A program made the translations under genes and the position numbers. The notes beneath the pieces were generated by a model, which was not told the origin of the DNA, ran no database searches, and saw nothing but the letters and a program-made list of their open reading frames with translations. Shown here one piece after another: positions 46,407 through 55,482 of a stretch of DNA of 64,000 nucleotides. The stretch comes from Arenibacter arenosicollis (lineage in GTDB: Bacteria; Bacteroidota; Bacteroidia; Flavobacteriales; Flavobacteriaceae), in the NCBI RefSeq assembly GCF_014397245.1, contig NZ_JACLHY010000005.1, positions 124,001 through 188,000 on the forward strand, in the 5' to 3' direction. The stretch's first letter is position 1. Every line of letters begins with the position of its first letter.

Positions 46407-49331
46407 ATGGATTTTTTTATGCGCATAAATCTCGTAGTCTTAATATTATTTATTTCAATTTATACAGTTCAAGGTCAAATAAATCCTTTGGTTACCAAGG
46501 ATGCTTTGTCACAACAGAGCTGGGTAGATGCTACTTATAATCAAATGTCCTTGGATGAAAGATTGGGACAGTTGTTTATGATTATGGTTACCTCTGATCA
46601 GGATAAAGCGAGTACGGAAAAAACTAAAAAACTAATTAAGGAACATCATATTGGCGGGGTTATTTTCTCCACAGGTGGACCTGTACGACAGGCACAACTG
46701 ACAAATGATTTTCAAAGAAATTCCAAGGTTCCCCTGATGATCGGCATGGACGCCGAGTGGGGTCTGGCTATGAGATTGGATTCTACCTATGCATTCCCTT
46801 GGAATATGACCTTAGGGGCTATAAAGGATAATGCCATAGTAGAAAAAGTAGGAAATCAAATAGGCAAGCATGCCAATAGATTAGGTGTGCACATTAACTT
46901 TGCGCCCGATATAGACATCAATATCAATCCGCAGAATCCAATAATCGGTAATCGTTCTTTTGGCGAGGACCGTGAAAATGTGGCCCAAAAGGGGATTGCT
47001 TTTATGAAGGGAATGGAGAGTGCTGGAGTTTTATCCAGTGGAAAACATTTTCCAGGGCATGGCGATACTGCTGTAGATTCCCATAAAGCGCTGCCGGTAA
47101 TCGATTTTACCAGGGAACGTTTGGATAGTATTGAACTATATCCCTATAAACAATTGATTAAAGAGGGCTTAAGCAGTGTTATGGTGGCACATTTAAGTGT
47201 GCCAAGCCTAGAAATAAAAGAGGGTTATCCATCATCCTTGTCCGAACAGATTATTGGAGATGTATTGCAAGAGCAATTAAATTTCAAGGGATTGGTGTTC
47301 ACAGATGCACTTAATATGAAGGGGGTGTCCAATTTTGCCAAGGAAGGAGAAGTAGAGCTTTCCGCATTTTTGGCCGGGAATGATATTCTCTTAATGCCCT
47401 TGGATGTTGTAAAGGCCAAAGCCAAACTTTTGGAGGCTTATAATAAAGGTAGAATTTCTGAAAGTAGGCTATCAACTTCCGTTAAGAAGATATTGATGGC
47501 AAAATATAAGGTGGGTCTAAATAACTATAAACCTATAGACACTAAAAATCTCTATAAGGATTTAAATTCTTTGGAGGATGATGTTATTTACGAGGAGGCT
47601 ATTGAGAGTGCTATAACAGTCGTAAAGAATGATTTTTCCTTGATGGCGATCAAGAAGTTGGAAAACAAGAAAATTGCCTATGTCAAGTTCGGGGATGCTG
47701 ACAGTGACCCATTTTTAAATGAATTGAACAAATATGCTACCGTAACACAAATTAACGGGAAAGACATAAGCACGCTTAAGCAAAAATTAAGCGATTATAA
47801 TTTGGTGATCATAGGGTTGCACAAGAGCAATGAAAGTCCTTGGAAACCCTATAAATTTACAAAAAATGAACTTTCCTGGTTAGGGGAAATCGCCAAGGAG
47901 CGTACTTCCAACTTAATCCTTGCCGTATTTGCAAAACCTTATGCCCTGTTGGAGGTGCCGTCTTTTGACAGTATCGACGCAGTGGTTATAGGATACCAAA
48001 ATAGTAAAATAGCCCAGGAAAAAACGGCCCAGGTGATTTTTGGGGCCATTCCGGCCAAAGGTATTTTACCAGTCACCTCCCATCAAGAATTTCCTGTAAA
48101 TACCTCTATTCCCGTGGAGTCCTTATTGCGTTTGGGATATAGTCTACCCGAAAGGGTGGGTATGAGTTCGGCCAAATTGGCTAGAGTGGATGAAATGGTA
48201 AAGAATGGTTTGGACTCTTTAATGTTCCCTGGAGCCCAAATTGTTGTAGCCCGAAAAGGAAAGGTGGTGTATAACAAAGGTTTTGGAAAGCCAACTTATC
48301 AATCAGAGGAAAAAATAACGCCCGATCATATTTATGATTTGGCATCCATCACCAAGATCTTGGCAACCTTGCCCATGGTAATGAAGATGGAAGAGGAGGG
48401 TAAAATTGCGCTGGATAATACCTTTGAGGAACTAATACCTGACTACTCCAAATCCGAACTTAAAAATGTCACTGTCTTAAAGGCTCTTTCACATTATGGC
48501 AGATTACCGGCCTGGATTGCCTTTTATATAAACACTTTGGATGATAAAAGAAAGCCATCCCCTGAGTTTTATAGAAATCAATTATCCAATGGGTTTTCAC
48601 TCAAGGTGGCCGATCAATTGTACATATCGGATGTTTATAAGGATTCCATCTATAATAGGATTGGTAGACAGCACCTTAAATCCAATAGATATCGTTATAG
48701 CGATATCGCGTATTATGTAATGAAAAAGTACATAGAGGATACCTACAAAGAGCGCTTGGACAGCCTGGCTGAGGAGTTTCTATACAAACCCATTGGAGCT
48801 ACACATACCGGATTTAATCCATTGGATAAGTTTTTAAAGGGCGATATAGTGCCCTCGGAGGAAGATAATTATTATCGGTACCAGACCGTACAAGGGTATG
48901 TGCATGACATGGGTGCGGCTATGCAGGGTGGAGTAGGTGGTCATGCCGGACTTTTTAGTAATGCGAATGATGTAGCTAAAATTATGCAGATGTATCTGCA
49001 AAATGGATTCTATGGCGGACAACAGTTTTTAGAGGCCAGAACGGTGAAAAAATTTAATACGTGCTATTTCTGTGATCAAAATGTGCGACGCGGTATAGGT
49101 TTCGACAAACCTGAAGTACATGGTGGGGGACCAGCCTGCAGTTTGGTTTCCAGAAAAAGTTTTGGGCATAGCGGATTTACAGGAACCTACACTTGGGCCG
49201 ACCCTGATAAGGATTTGGTCTATGTATTTTTATCCAATAGAACTTACCCCTCGGCTTCCAATACCCTTTTAGTTAAATCTGGGTTAAGAACGCGGATACA
49301 GAAGGCCATTTATGAAGCCATAATAAATTAA
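46407..49331 (+). CDS. Glycoside hydrolase family 3 fused to a serine hydrolase (beta-lactamase-like)
   Basis: A 974-residue exported fusion. Signal peptide: MDFFMRINLVVLILFISIY, ending VQGQ; the frame from 46299 adds an implausible leader. The GH3/NagZ-type half (~50-400) has HFPGHGDTAVDSHKALP, the His/Asp acid-base dyad of NagZ enzymes, and the nucleophile Asp300 (FTDALNMKGV). A GH3 C-terminal-like part follows to ~600. The last ~370 residues are a class-C beta-lactamase/DD-peptidase-like domain with SITK (Ser647, Lys650), YSD and HSGFTG. It probably trims muropeptides in the periplasm. Such fusions are known in Bacteroidota. Confidence 0.87.
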   Translation: MDFFMRINLVVLILFISIYTVQGQINPLVTKDALSQQSWVDATYNQMSLDERLGQLFMIMVTSDQDKASTEKTKKLIKEHHIGGVIFSTGGPVRQAQLTNDFQRNSKVPLMIGMDAEWGLAMRLDSTYAFPWNMTLGAIKDNAIVEKVGNQIGKHANRLGVHINFAPDIDININPQNPIIGNRSFGEDRENVAQKGIAFMKGMESAGVLSSGKHFPGHGDTAVDSHKALPVIDFTRERLDSIELYPYKQLIKEGLSSVMVAHLSVPSLEIKEGYPSSLSEQIIGDVLQEQLNFKGLVFTDALNMKGVSNFAKEGEVELSAFLAGNDILLMPLDVVKAKAKLLEAYNKGRISESRLSTSVKKILMAKYKVGLNNYKPIDTKNLYKDLNSLEDDVIYEEAIESAITVVKNDFSLMAIKKLENKKIAYVKFGDADSDPFLNELNKYATVTQINGKDISTLKQKLSDYNLVIIGLHKSNESPWKPYKFTKNELSWLGEIAKERTSNLILAVFAKPYALLEVPSFDSIDAVVIGYQNSKIAQEKTAQVIFGAIPAKGILPVTSHQEFPVNTSIPVESLLRLGYSLPERVGMSSAKLARVDEMVKNGLDSLMFPGAQIVVARKGKVVYNKGFGKPTYQSEEKITPDHIYDLASITKILATLPMVMKMEEEGKIALDNTFEELIPDYSKSELKNVTVLKALSHYGRLPAWIAFYINTLDDKRKPSPEFYRNQLSNGFSLKVADQLYISDVYKDSIYNRIGRQHLKSNRYRYSDIAYYVMKKYIEDTYKERLDSLAEEFLYKPIGATHTGFNPLDKFLKGDIVPSEEDNYYRYQTVQGYVHDMGAAMQGGVGGHAGLFSNANDVAKIMQMYLQNGFYGGQQFLEARTVKKFNTCYFCDQNVRRGIGFDKPEVHGGGPACSLVSRKSFGHSGFTGTYTWADPDKDLVYVFLSNRTYPSASNTLLVKSGLRTRIQKAIYEAIIN

Positions 49332-49508
49332 ATCCTTAATTTGTAAAAATATAAACAGGGGCTTATGGGGGGAATTATCATTTTGCTTACAGCATTCTGA
49401 TATTTTAACCATATTCGTTCGACTAACATTTTTTTGGATACCAAAAATTATGGGACCCGTGAGGTTTTAATATGTCATACACCTCTAAAATGTAATAAAA
49501 ATAAACAG

Positions 49509-50657
49509 ATGAAAATAGCTATAGTATGTTATCCTACTTTTGGAGGTAGCGGCGTGGTGGCGACGGAATTGGGAATTGCTCTGGCCAATAGGGGTCATGA
49601 AATACATTTTATAACCTACCGCCAACCTGTGCGTTTGGAGTTGTTGAGCAATAAGATATACTTTCATGAAGTACATGTACCGGAATATCCTTTGTTTCAC
49701 TACCAACCTTATGAGCTGGCCCTTTCCAGTAAATTGGTAGATACTATAAAATTATTCGGCATTGAGTTGCTACATGTTCATTATGCCATACCTCATGCCT
49801 ATGCTGGGTATATGGCCAAGAAGATGTTGGAGGAGGATGGAATTTATATTCCCATGGTTACAACCTTACACGGCACGGATATTACTTTGGTGGGCAAGCA
49901 TCCATTTTATAGACCGGCAGTTAATTTCAGTATTAATCAATCCGATGTTGTTACTTCAGTTTCTCAAAATTTGAAGGAGAGTACTCTGGAATTGTTCGAT
50001 ATAAAAAAGGATATTGAGGTTATTCCAAATTTTATAGATAAACGGAAATACAGCATGCACTTTACCGACTGTCAGCGTTCGCTTATGGCATCGGAGGATG
50101 AAAAAATTATTACTCACATCAGTAATTTTAGAAAGGTTAAGCGCATTCCTGATGTAATTCATATTTTCAATAAGATTCAAAAACAAATACCCGCCAAGTT
50201 GATTATGGTAGGGGAGGGACCGGAAAAGGAAGGTGCTGAACGTTTGTGTGAGGAGCTTGGTTTAACCAATAAGGTAATCTTTTTGGGAAATAGCAATGAA
50301 ATAGACAGGATACTATGTTTTTCCGATTTGTTTCTGTTGCCATCGGAGACCGAGAGCTTTGGATTGGCCGCTTTGGAGGCTATGATCAATAGGGTAGCGG
50401 TTATTTCCAGTAATACGGGAGGAATTCCCGAAGTCAACAGACAGGGCATAACAGGTTATCTGAGCGATGTAGGAAATGTAAATGAGATGGCCGAAAATGC
50501 ACTTAAAATATTAAGTGATGATGAAAACTTGGAAACATTTAAATCCAATGCGGCAAAAGCTGCCATGGATTTTGATATTTTAAAGGTATTGCCACTTTAT
50601 GAAGCGATATATGAAAAGGCCTTTTTGGCAAGGCACGAAAGTTTACAGCAGAATTAA
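49509..50657 (+). CDS. bshA: N-acetyl-alpha-D-glucosaminyl L-malate synthase BshA
   Basis: A 382-residue GT4 glycosyltransferase for the first step of bacillithiol synthesis: UDP-GlcNAc plus L-malate. Typical landmarks: MKIAIVCYPTFGGSGVVATELG, THxGT-like TLHGTDITLVG, VIPNFID, and the nucleotide-sugar motif SETESFGLAALEAM with its two Glu. ATG 49509 is the start; the frame from 49434 adds 25 residues not belonging to the family. It overlaps the following lipoprotein gene by one base (TAATG). Bacillithiol is the main low-molecular-weight thiol of many Bacteroidota. Confidence 0.93.
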   Translation: MKIAIVCYPTFGGSGVVATELGIALANRGHEIHFITYRQPVRLELLSNKIYFHEVHVPEYPLFHYQPYELALSSKLVDTIKLFGIELLHVHYAIPHAYAGYMAKKMLEEDGIYIPMVTTLHGTDITLVGKHPFYRPAVNFSINQSDVVTSVSQNLKESTLELFDIKKDIEVIPNFIDKRKYSMHFTDCQRSLMASEDEKIITHISNFRKVKRIPDVIHIFNKIQKQIPAKLIMVGEGPEKEGAERLCEELGLTNKVIFLGNSNEIDRILCFSDLFLLPSETESFGLAALEAMINRVAVISSNTGGIPEVNRQGITGYLSDVGNVNEMAENALKILSDDENLETFKSNAAKAAMDFDILKVLPLYEAIYEKAFLARHESLQQN

Positions 50658-51112
50658 TGCGATTATTGCTACTTATAATATGTCTATTTGGAACTGCCTG
50701 TGTAGGTCAAAAAGCTGTATCTGGTACTATGGACGATAGTTCTGAACAGGATTCAAGGAATCTTCAATTAGTGTTGGGGGATAATTATTCAGGGGTTGAA
50801 CAGCTAGAATTTCAAGTTGTCAGGGACCCTAAGACATTGAAGAATTTATTTCTTCAAATCAATAAAACCAGAAAACCAGGACTTCCAATTCCGGAGGTAG
50901 ATTTTACCGAAGAACTTTTGTTGGTGTATTGTGCAGGAACAGGATTGGGGGAGGGGAGATTGAAATTGGTCGTTATTGAAGAATCCCCAGAAAAAATAAC
51001 CATGGGTTTAAAGGAGCGGATCACTACCAAAAAAGAAAACCTTAATGTCGCTACCACACCAATTTATATTTATAAGATGCCAGTTACCCATAAAGAAATT
51101 AGTTTTCAATAA
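50657..51112 (+). CDS. Small putative lipoprotein, unknown function
   Basis: A 151-residue protein with a short hydrophobic leader and lipobox (LFGTAC, Cys15). The mature part has a beta-rich look (LEFQVVRDPKTLKNLF; ELLLVYCAGTGLGEGRLKLVVIE; TPIYIYKMP) similar in pattern to PrcB_C-like domains, but the match is by eye and weak. It is translationally coupled to bshA (TAATG overlap). A perfect hairpin (51215-51229) follows it by about 100 bases. Confidence 0.7.
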   Translation: MRLLLLIICLFGTACVGQKAVSGTMDDSSEQDSRNLQLVLGDNYSGVEQLEFQVVRDPKTLKNLFLQINKTRKPGLPIPEVDFTEELLLVYCAGTGLGEGRLKLVVIEESPEKITMGLKERITTKKENLNVATTPIYIYKMPVTHKEISFQ

Positions 51113-51214
51113 GTATTCAAATCTTACAATCCTTCAAAGTTATAAATTGAAAATTGGAACACTAATATTTTTATTGGACGAAATTTCGCCAACTATTCCT
51201 TAATTACCTCTTCA

Positions 51215-51229
51215 GCCCATAGAATGGGC
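51215..51229. terminator. Short perfect hairpin between lipoprotein and OmpA genes
   Basis: GCCCAT (51215-51220), loop AGA, ATGGGC (51224-51229). No T-run follows. A near-palindrome TTGGACGAAATTTCGCCAA lies just upstream at 51174-51192 and might be an operator. Terminator assignment is tentative. Confidence 0.35.
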
Positions 51230-51415
51230 GTATTATATCCGATAAGATACCTTTTTCTTGGATGAAAAATTAATTGAAATCGGAATTTTCAAAAACAGGT
51301 TTTGTAGGAAACGGCTTATCGAATTTTACAGCACTTAATAGAATAATAATGGCTCCTATTTAACATTGCCATAGCTTTGGGCAAAGATTTCAAAGAATCC
51401 CAAATTTATAATATT

Positions 51416-52585
51416 ATGAAAACCTACGCGTTTGCTATTACTTTTTTATGCCTTATTCCCTTTAATTTTAGTAGTGCACAGGAACTACAATTAACTGCCA
51501 AGGACAGTGTTGTTAGCAGTTCGTGGGTCTTAGGGTTGGGCTACAATATTGTTGACGATTCGGCTACACCCTTTGGTGGTGATTTTCTAAATATTAAGGA
51601 AACTTGGCATGCACTTCCTTATCCATCCTCCATCAGTATAGGTAGATTTTTTAAAAATGGCCTTGGCATAAAGGCTGTTGGTTCGTACAACAAATATGAT
51701 GTTGGTAAGAAGGTTGACGGAGCGATCAATACTGTTGAGAGGGATTATTACGCCATTGATGGTATGATCAGTTATGATCTTAATAAAATCATCGGTGAAA
51801 CTGGTTGGTTCGATCCATTTCTTCAGATTGGTGCCGGATATAGTGATATTGGATCTGTAGGCAGGACAACTGCCAATGCTGGTTTTGGATTTAATACCTG
51901 GTTCAATGATAAGTGGGGCTTAAACTTTAATACCATGGGTAAATGGGGAATTGAGGAAGGATCCACCAAACAGTTGCAACATTCCGCTGGAGTAGTATAC
52001 AGGTTTGGAATTGAAAAGGAATTGTCTAAAAAAGGACTGGAGAAGTTGGCGCTGATCGAGGAAAACCAAAGGGTTTCCGATTCTATTGCTGCCGCCAAAA
52101 AGGCAGAGGAAGAGGCTAGACTTATGGCAGAGCGTTTGGCCCAGGAAAAGGAGAAGGCACGCTTGGCGGCAGAAGAGCAGGCTAGAAAGGATGCAGAGAA
52201 CAAGAAAAGGACAGATTTGGAGCATAAAATCAAGGATCTCGGTAATGTTTACTTCAGTCTCAATTCTTCTTACTTGAGCAAGCCATATAAGGAATTGTTG
52301 GACAAGTTGGCCGTGTTAATGGAAGAAAATCCAGCTTTGACCTTAAAAGTAGGCTCACATGCCGATTCAAGAGGGGCAGAGAAATATAACCAGTGGCTAT
52401 CGGAAAAAAGAGTGAAACAAACCTTGGACTATCTAATAGGAAAGAAGGGAATAGATGCTTCTAGATTGACTGGCGAAGGTTTTGGGGAGACACAATTGGT
52501 GAACGATTGTGACAATATTACCTACTGTCCTGAATCCAAACACAAACTAAACAGAAGGTCGGAGTTTGAGGTGGTAGCGTTTTAA
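51416..52585 (+). CDS. OmpA-family outer-membrane protein
   Basis: A 389-residue protein. Signal peptide ends FSSAQ (start ATG 51416; the earlier frame start at 51377 adds 13 unfavourable residues). Residues ~25-195 form an eight-strand-type beta-barrel. A Glu/Ala/Lys-rich helical linker (~205-265) follows, then a C-terminal OmpA peptidoglycan-binding domain (VYFSLNSSYL; KVGSHADSRGAEKYNQWLSEKR; ASRLTGEGFGE; NRRSEFEV). It ties the outer membrane to the cell wall. A strong terminator follows at 52606-52640. Confidence 0.9.
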   Translation: MKTYAFAITFLCLIPFNFSSAQELQLTAKDSVVSSSWVLGLGYNIVDDSATPFGGDFLNIKETWHALPYPSSISIGRFFKNGLGIKAVGSYNKYDVGKKVDGAINTVERDYYAIDGMISYDLNKIIGETGWFDPFLQIGAGYSDIGSVGRTTANAGFGFNTWFNDKWGLNFNTMGKWGIEEGSTKQLQHSAGVVYRFGIEKELSKKGLEKLALIEENQRVSDSIAAAKKAEEEARLMAERLAQEKEKARLAAEEQARKDAENKKRTDLEHKIKDLGNVYFSLNSSYLSKPYKELLDKLAVLMEENPALTLKVGSHADSRGAEKYNQWLSEKRVKQTLDYLIGKKGIDASRLTGEGFGETQLVNDCDNITYCPESKHKLNRRSEFEVVAF

Positions 52586-52605
52586 ACATTAAGAAAATTT
52601 ATATT

Positions 52606-52640
52606 AAAAATGTCCATTGCATTAGCAATGGACATTTTTT
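52606..52640 (+). terminator. Rho-independent terminator after the OmpA-like gene
   Basis: Arms 52606-52620 and 52625-52639 pair perfectly (AAAAATGTCCATTGC against GCAATGGACATTTTT) with a 4-base loop ATTA and a T-run. It starts 21 bases after the stop. Confidence 0.93.
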
Positions 52641-52972
52641 GTTGTTTCCTAAAAATAATTTGAAACAGAACATATTATGGGATTGCATTCCTTTCTAAAA
52701 AAAAATTATAAAGTAGGTGTATTTTTACACATAAAGTGGTCCGATTTATTGTGAATAAAATGCATATATATAGAAATTGATATTCTATTTTAAATGCTTG
52801 GTTAGATTATATTGTCTACGATTTTAGAGTGGGATTAACGGGGACAATTTGAAAGTTTTAATATTGAAAGAGTTCTCTTTTTTTGCATTGAGGTCAAAGG
52901 CAAATAATTTAAAGACTTAAGTTTGTCTTTGATGAAAGGAATTAGTTTACTGAAAGGCTATAATATTGTTTT
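52641..52972. other. AT-rich intergenic region at the border of the acyltransferase island
   Basis: 332 bases with no coding frame. Base composition becomes markedly more AT-rich here than in the housekeeping region to the left. No insertion-sequence ends or attachment-type repeats were seen. Confidence 0.45.
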
Positions 52973-53710
52973 ATGTCCATTACCTTAAGACCGCTGCAAG
53001 TTTTTAGAATTTTACTAAGTATAATTTCTTGTTTGTTGATTGCTAACATTATTGTTATTACATTAAAATTAGGTTATCCCATAGAATACTTTGGTGAAAA
53101 TCAAGCTTATGTGCGTGGTTTGGTAAGATTATTTGACTTTAATAGTGAACTTAATATTCCCACACTCTATTCGTCTCTAACACTATTTTTGTCTTCAATA
53201 TTATTGCTATTGCAAGGGATAAAATATAGACACGAAGGAGGTAATTATAGGCCTTGGTTAGGATTAAGCTTTATATTTGTTTTTTTGGCAATTGACGAAA
53301 TGATGGAATTGCATGAACGGTTAATAACTATAACCAAAAATGTCGTACCTGTTTCTGGGTTGCTATATTATGCCTGGGTTATTCCTTATGGAATAGGCTT
53401 AATTATTTTAGGTGTTTTTTATTTTAATTTCTTAAAAAGACTTCCAAAAAAAACTCTTCTATTATTTATATTTTCAGGATTTATTTTCATTTCCGGTGCG
53501 ATCGTGATAGAATCATTCAGTGGATGGCATTTTGAAAAGAATGGTGGAGATAATTTCATATATTGCATGCTCTATACGATAGAAGAGCTATTTGAAATGT
53601 TAGGAGTGGCTCTTTTTATTTACACCCTACTTTCCCATTCCTATTATTCCTTAAAAATTATGGAAAAAAAAATGATTGATTCAGAGCAATATTTTGATGA
53701 ACTCCGGTAA
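52973..53710 (+). CDS. Polytopic membrane protein with buried acidic/His motifs, unknown function
   Basis: A 245-residue membrane protein with about six to seven hydrophobic segments. Two motifs near membrane segments look functional: FVFLAIDEMMELHERL and TIEELFEMLGVALFIY, both rich in Asp/Glu/His, which might bind a metal or protons. I do not recognise the family. It is on the plus strand, opposite to the acyltransferase array, and its last 14 bases overlap a possible 52-residue frame starting at 53697. A shared role with the array is possible but unsupported. Confidence 0.7.
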   Translation: MSITLRPLQVFRILLSIISCLLIANIIVITLKLGYPIEYFGENQAYVRGLVRLFDFNSELNIPTLYSSLTLFLSSILLLLQGIKYRHEGGNYRPWLGLSFIFVFLAIDEMMELHERLITITKNVVPVSGLLYYAWVIPYGIGLIILGVFYFNFLKRLPKKTLLLFIFSGFIFISGAIVIESFSGWHFEKNGGDNFIYCMLYTIEELFEMLGVALFIYTLLSHSYYSLKIMEKKMIDSEQYFDELR

Positions 53711-53855
53711 TTTAAGTTTTGAATCTATTAAACACAAGGCTAATAAAGTCACATTTTTTAATAATCGTATACAAGAAGTTACAGCTGTATATAGCACATC
53801 TCTAATTATTGACGTATTTAAAGAATCAAAAAGTACTTACAAAGTAAACCTTTAG
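53697..53855 (+). CDS. Possible 52-residue protein overlapping the membrane-protein gene end
   Basis: ATG 53697 overlaps the last codons of the membrane-protein gene by 14 bases (different frame) and runs 52 codons to TAG 53853. The sequence (MNSGNLSFESIKHKANKVTF... ending STYKVNL) looks protein-like, with no long low-complexity runs. The overlapping start suggests translational coupling. No family is recognised. It may instead be chance in AT-rich DNA. Confidence 0.35.
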   Translation: MNSGNLSFESIKHKANKVTFFNNRIQEVTAVYSTSLIIDVFKESKSTYKVNL

Positions 53856-53998
53856 TATAGCTTGGGTATTTTTAAAAAACTCATTGCATTGCATTAATGG
53901 TGATTTGATAAATATATGTCATAATATCGTAGGTTATATTTTATTTTTCTAAAGGAATTTTGTTCAGAATCATGTTTATAGTATTAAAATGCGGTTAT

Positions 53999-55150
53999 TT
54001 AAACAGTTATTTTAATCTGATTATCAGATCCTTTCACTATATAACTGTTATTGTCTTCAATTTGAAATATCGCAACATTCGCGATATTTTCAGGATTGCT
54101 GTATAAGAAATCATAGACGTGTTTCCTTATATGAGAAAAAGCCTCACTTTGAATATCTATCCTAACCAAGTTTTCATAGGATGTTTTGGCATCCAACTGT
54201 TCTATTTTTACCGGTTCTAATACTTTCTCATCTACCTTTCTATATGAACTAATGGCTGATTTGGCCTGTCGAAGATATTCTGGAATTTTTTTGCCCTTTA
54301 AATATTCTTTTAGTTGAATTTTATAGATTTCAAATAGCGCACAGCATGTAGAAAATAAGGAATTATTGTAATAAATATGATGCTCAAAATTGTATATATT
54401 ATTGCTCCACCTGCGCTTATAATCCATTCCCCCAACACCCATTTCAAACACCTCATAATTGTTTAAATAACACCATTCCAGTTGTTTATAAATTTCAATA
54501 TGACCTAGTCCAAATTTGGAATAATCAAGGTCATAAGAGGATATGGAACTGAATAAAATTTTATCTAAATGAAAATTCAGGGATATTTCAATTGGTTTGT
54601 TACCATCATATATAACAAATAGGGATGCTTTTTTCTCATTGAGCAATGGAAAAGTTTCCGCACAAATATCTTTCCATTTTGGAAGATTATTATTTGATTC
54701 ATTTAACGCACTAAATCTGTTTACCAACATAATTCTCAATGATTCCATCAATACTTCGTAGTCCTCAAACATAATTTCGCCATGATACATTTTGTAATTG
54801 ACGTCAAAACAAGTTTCCAAACGTCTTATACTTCTATTGAGGTTGGTTCTAAAGTTGGAATTAAATTTACTTTTCAAATACTCACTGGCATCTGAATATG
54901 TATTTAAAAAAATAGCATAACCCCAATTGAATTGAGGGATTTTTTTTACATTAAACACTTGGTTGTCAACTAAATGTATATTCATGTAACTTGGTACCAG
55001 ATTTACAGAATAAACTATGTTACCTATATTGGTATGTGCATTTAAATTTTTAATTGATTGATTATCGGAATAACTTATATTGGAATAAATATCCGGGATG
55101 GTATGATTATCAAATAGGGTCGAGAAAAGTTCTAACTTTACTTTGTTCAT
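53999..55150 (-). CDS. GNAT acyltransferase of CelD/BcsL type, array copy 1 (last in operon)
   Basis: A 383-residue protein. The core (~residues 110-270) matches the Acetyltransf_6 (CelD/BcsL-like) GNAT pattern: ASLFVIYDGNKPIEISL, SYDLDYSKFGLGHIEIYKQ and EMGVGGMDYKRRWSN, corresponding to the GYD...SPG and LRGDExYKxRW blocks of that family. The N-terminal ~100 residues are specific to this array. A C-terminal module (~325-383) has VYDFLYSNPENIANVAIF and YIVKG. It is separated from the cupin gene by 332 bases that hold a possible 36-residue frame. Closest to the copy at 57741. No signal peptide, so it is cytoplasmic. Acyl donor and acceptor unknown. Confidence 0.78.
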   Translation of the reverse strand: MNKVKLELFSTLFDNHTIPDIYSNISYSDNQSIKNLNAHTNIGNIVYSVNLVPSYMNIHLVDNQVFNVKKIPQFNWGYAIFLNTYSDASEYLKSKFNSNFRTNLNRSIRRLETCFDVNYKMYHGEIMFEDYEVLMESLRIMLVNRFSALNESNNNLPKWKDICAETFPLLNEKKASLFVIYDGNKPIEISLNFHLDKILFSSISSYDLDYSKFGLGHIEIYKQLEWCYLNNYEVFEMGVGGMDYKRRWSNNIYNFEHHIYYNNSLFSTCCALFEIYKIQLKEYLKGKKIPEYLRQAKSAISSYRKVDEKVLEPVKIEQLDAKTSYENLVRIDIQSEAFSHIRKHVYDFLYSNPENIANVAIFQIEDNNSYIVKGSDNQIKITV

Positions 55151-55338
55151 GAATCTAAATAAAATAGGGATTGGATTTTCTGCGGGATTAAATATTATTA
55201 TTTATGGTTTCCATGGTCCTTGTTTATAATAGAATTTAGCCTTTTATAAATATGTGGTTGAAATGTCGAAAATAATCCACGAAAAAATTATTTACATCAA
55301 AGCCAAATTTATTTTACGATTGGAAGATTTTAAAGACA

Positions 55339-55449
55339 TCATTGTTCACCTTTAATGTAGGGGTTTACAAACCACTTGTCAGGATAACTAATTTTTATAT
55401 GTGGCGGTAACTTATCGAAAATCTTCTTTATCATATTACAGAGGTACAT
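55339..55449 (-). CDS. Possible 36-residue peptide between cupin and acyltransferase genes
   Basis: ATG 55449 (preceded by a stop two codons upstream) opens a 36-codon frame ending TGA 55339-55341; a second in-frame ATG lies at 55434. The sequence begins MYLCNMIKKIFDKLPPH and ends VNPYIKGEQ, with basic residues, prolines and aromatic residues. It sits in the gap right after the hydroxylase, where a modified-peptide precursor would be expected, but could be a gene remnant or chance. No family is recognised. Confidence 0.3.
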   Translation of the reverse strand: MYLCNMIKKIFDKLPPHIKISYPDKWFVNPYIKGEQ

Positions 55450-55482
55450 CTCTTATAGTTTTATAAACTAGGCCCTAATGAA

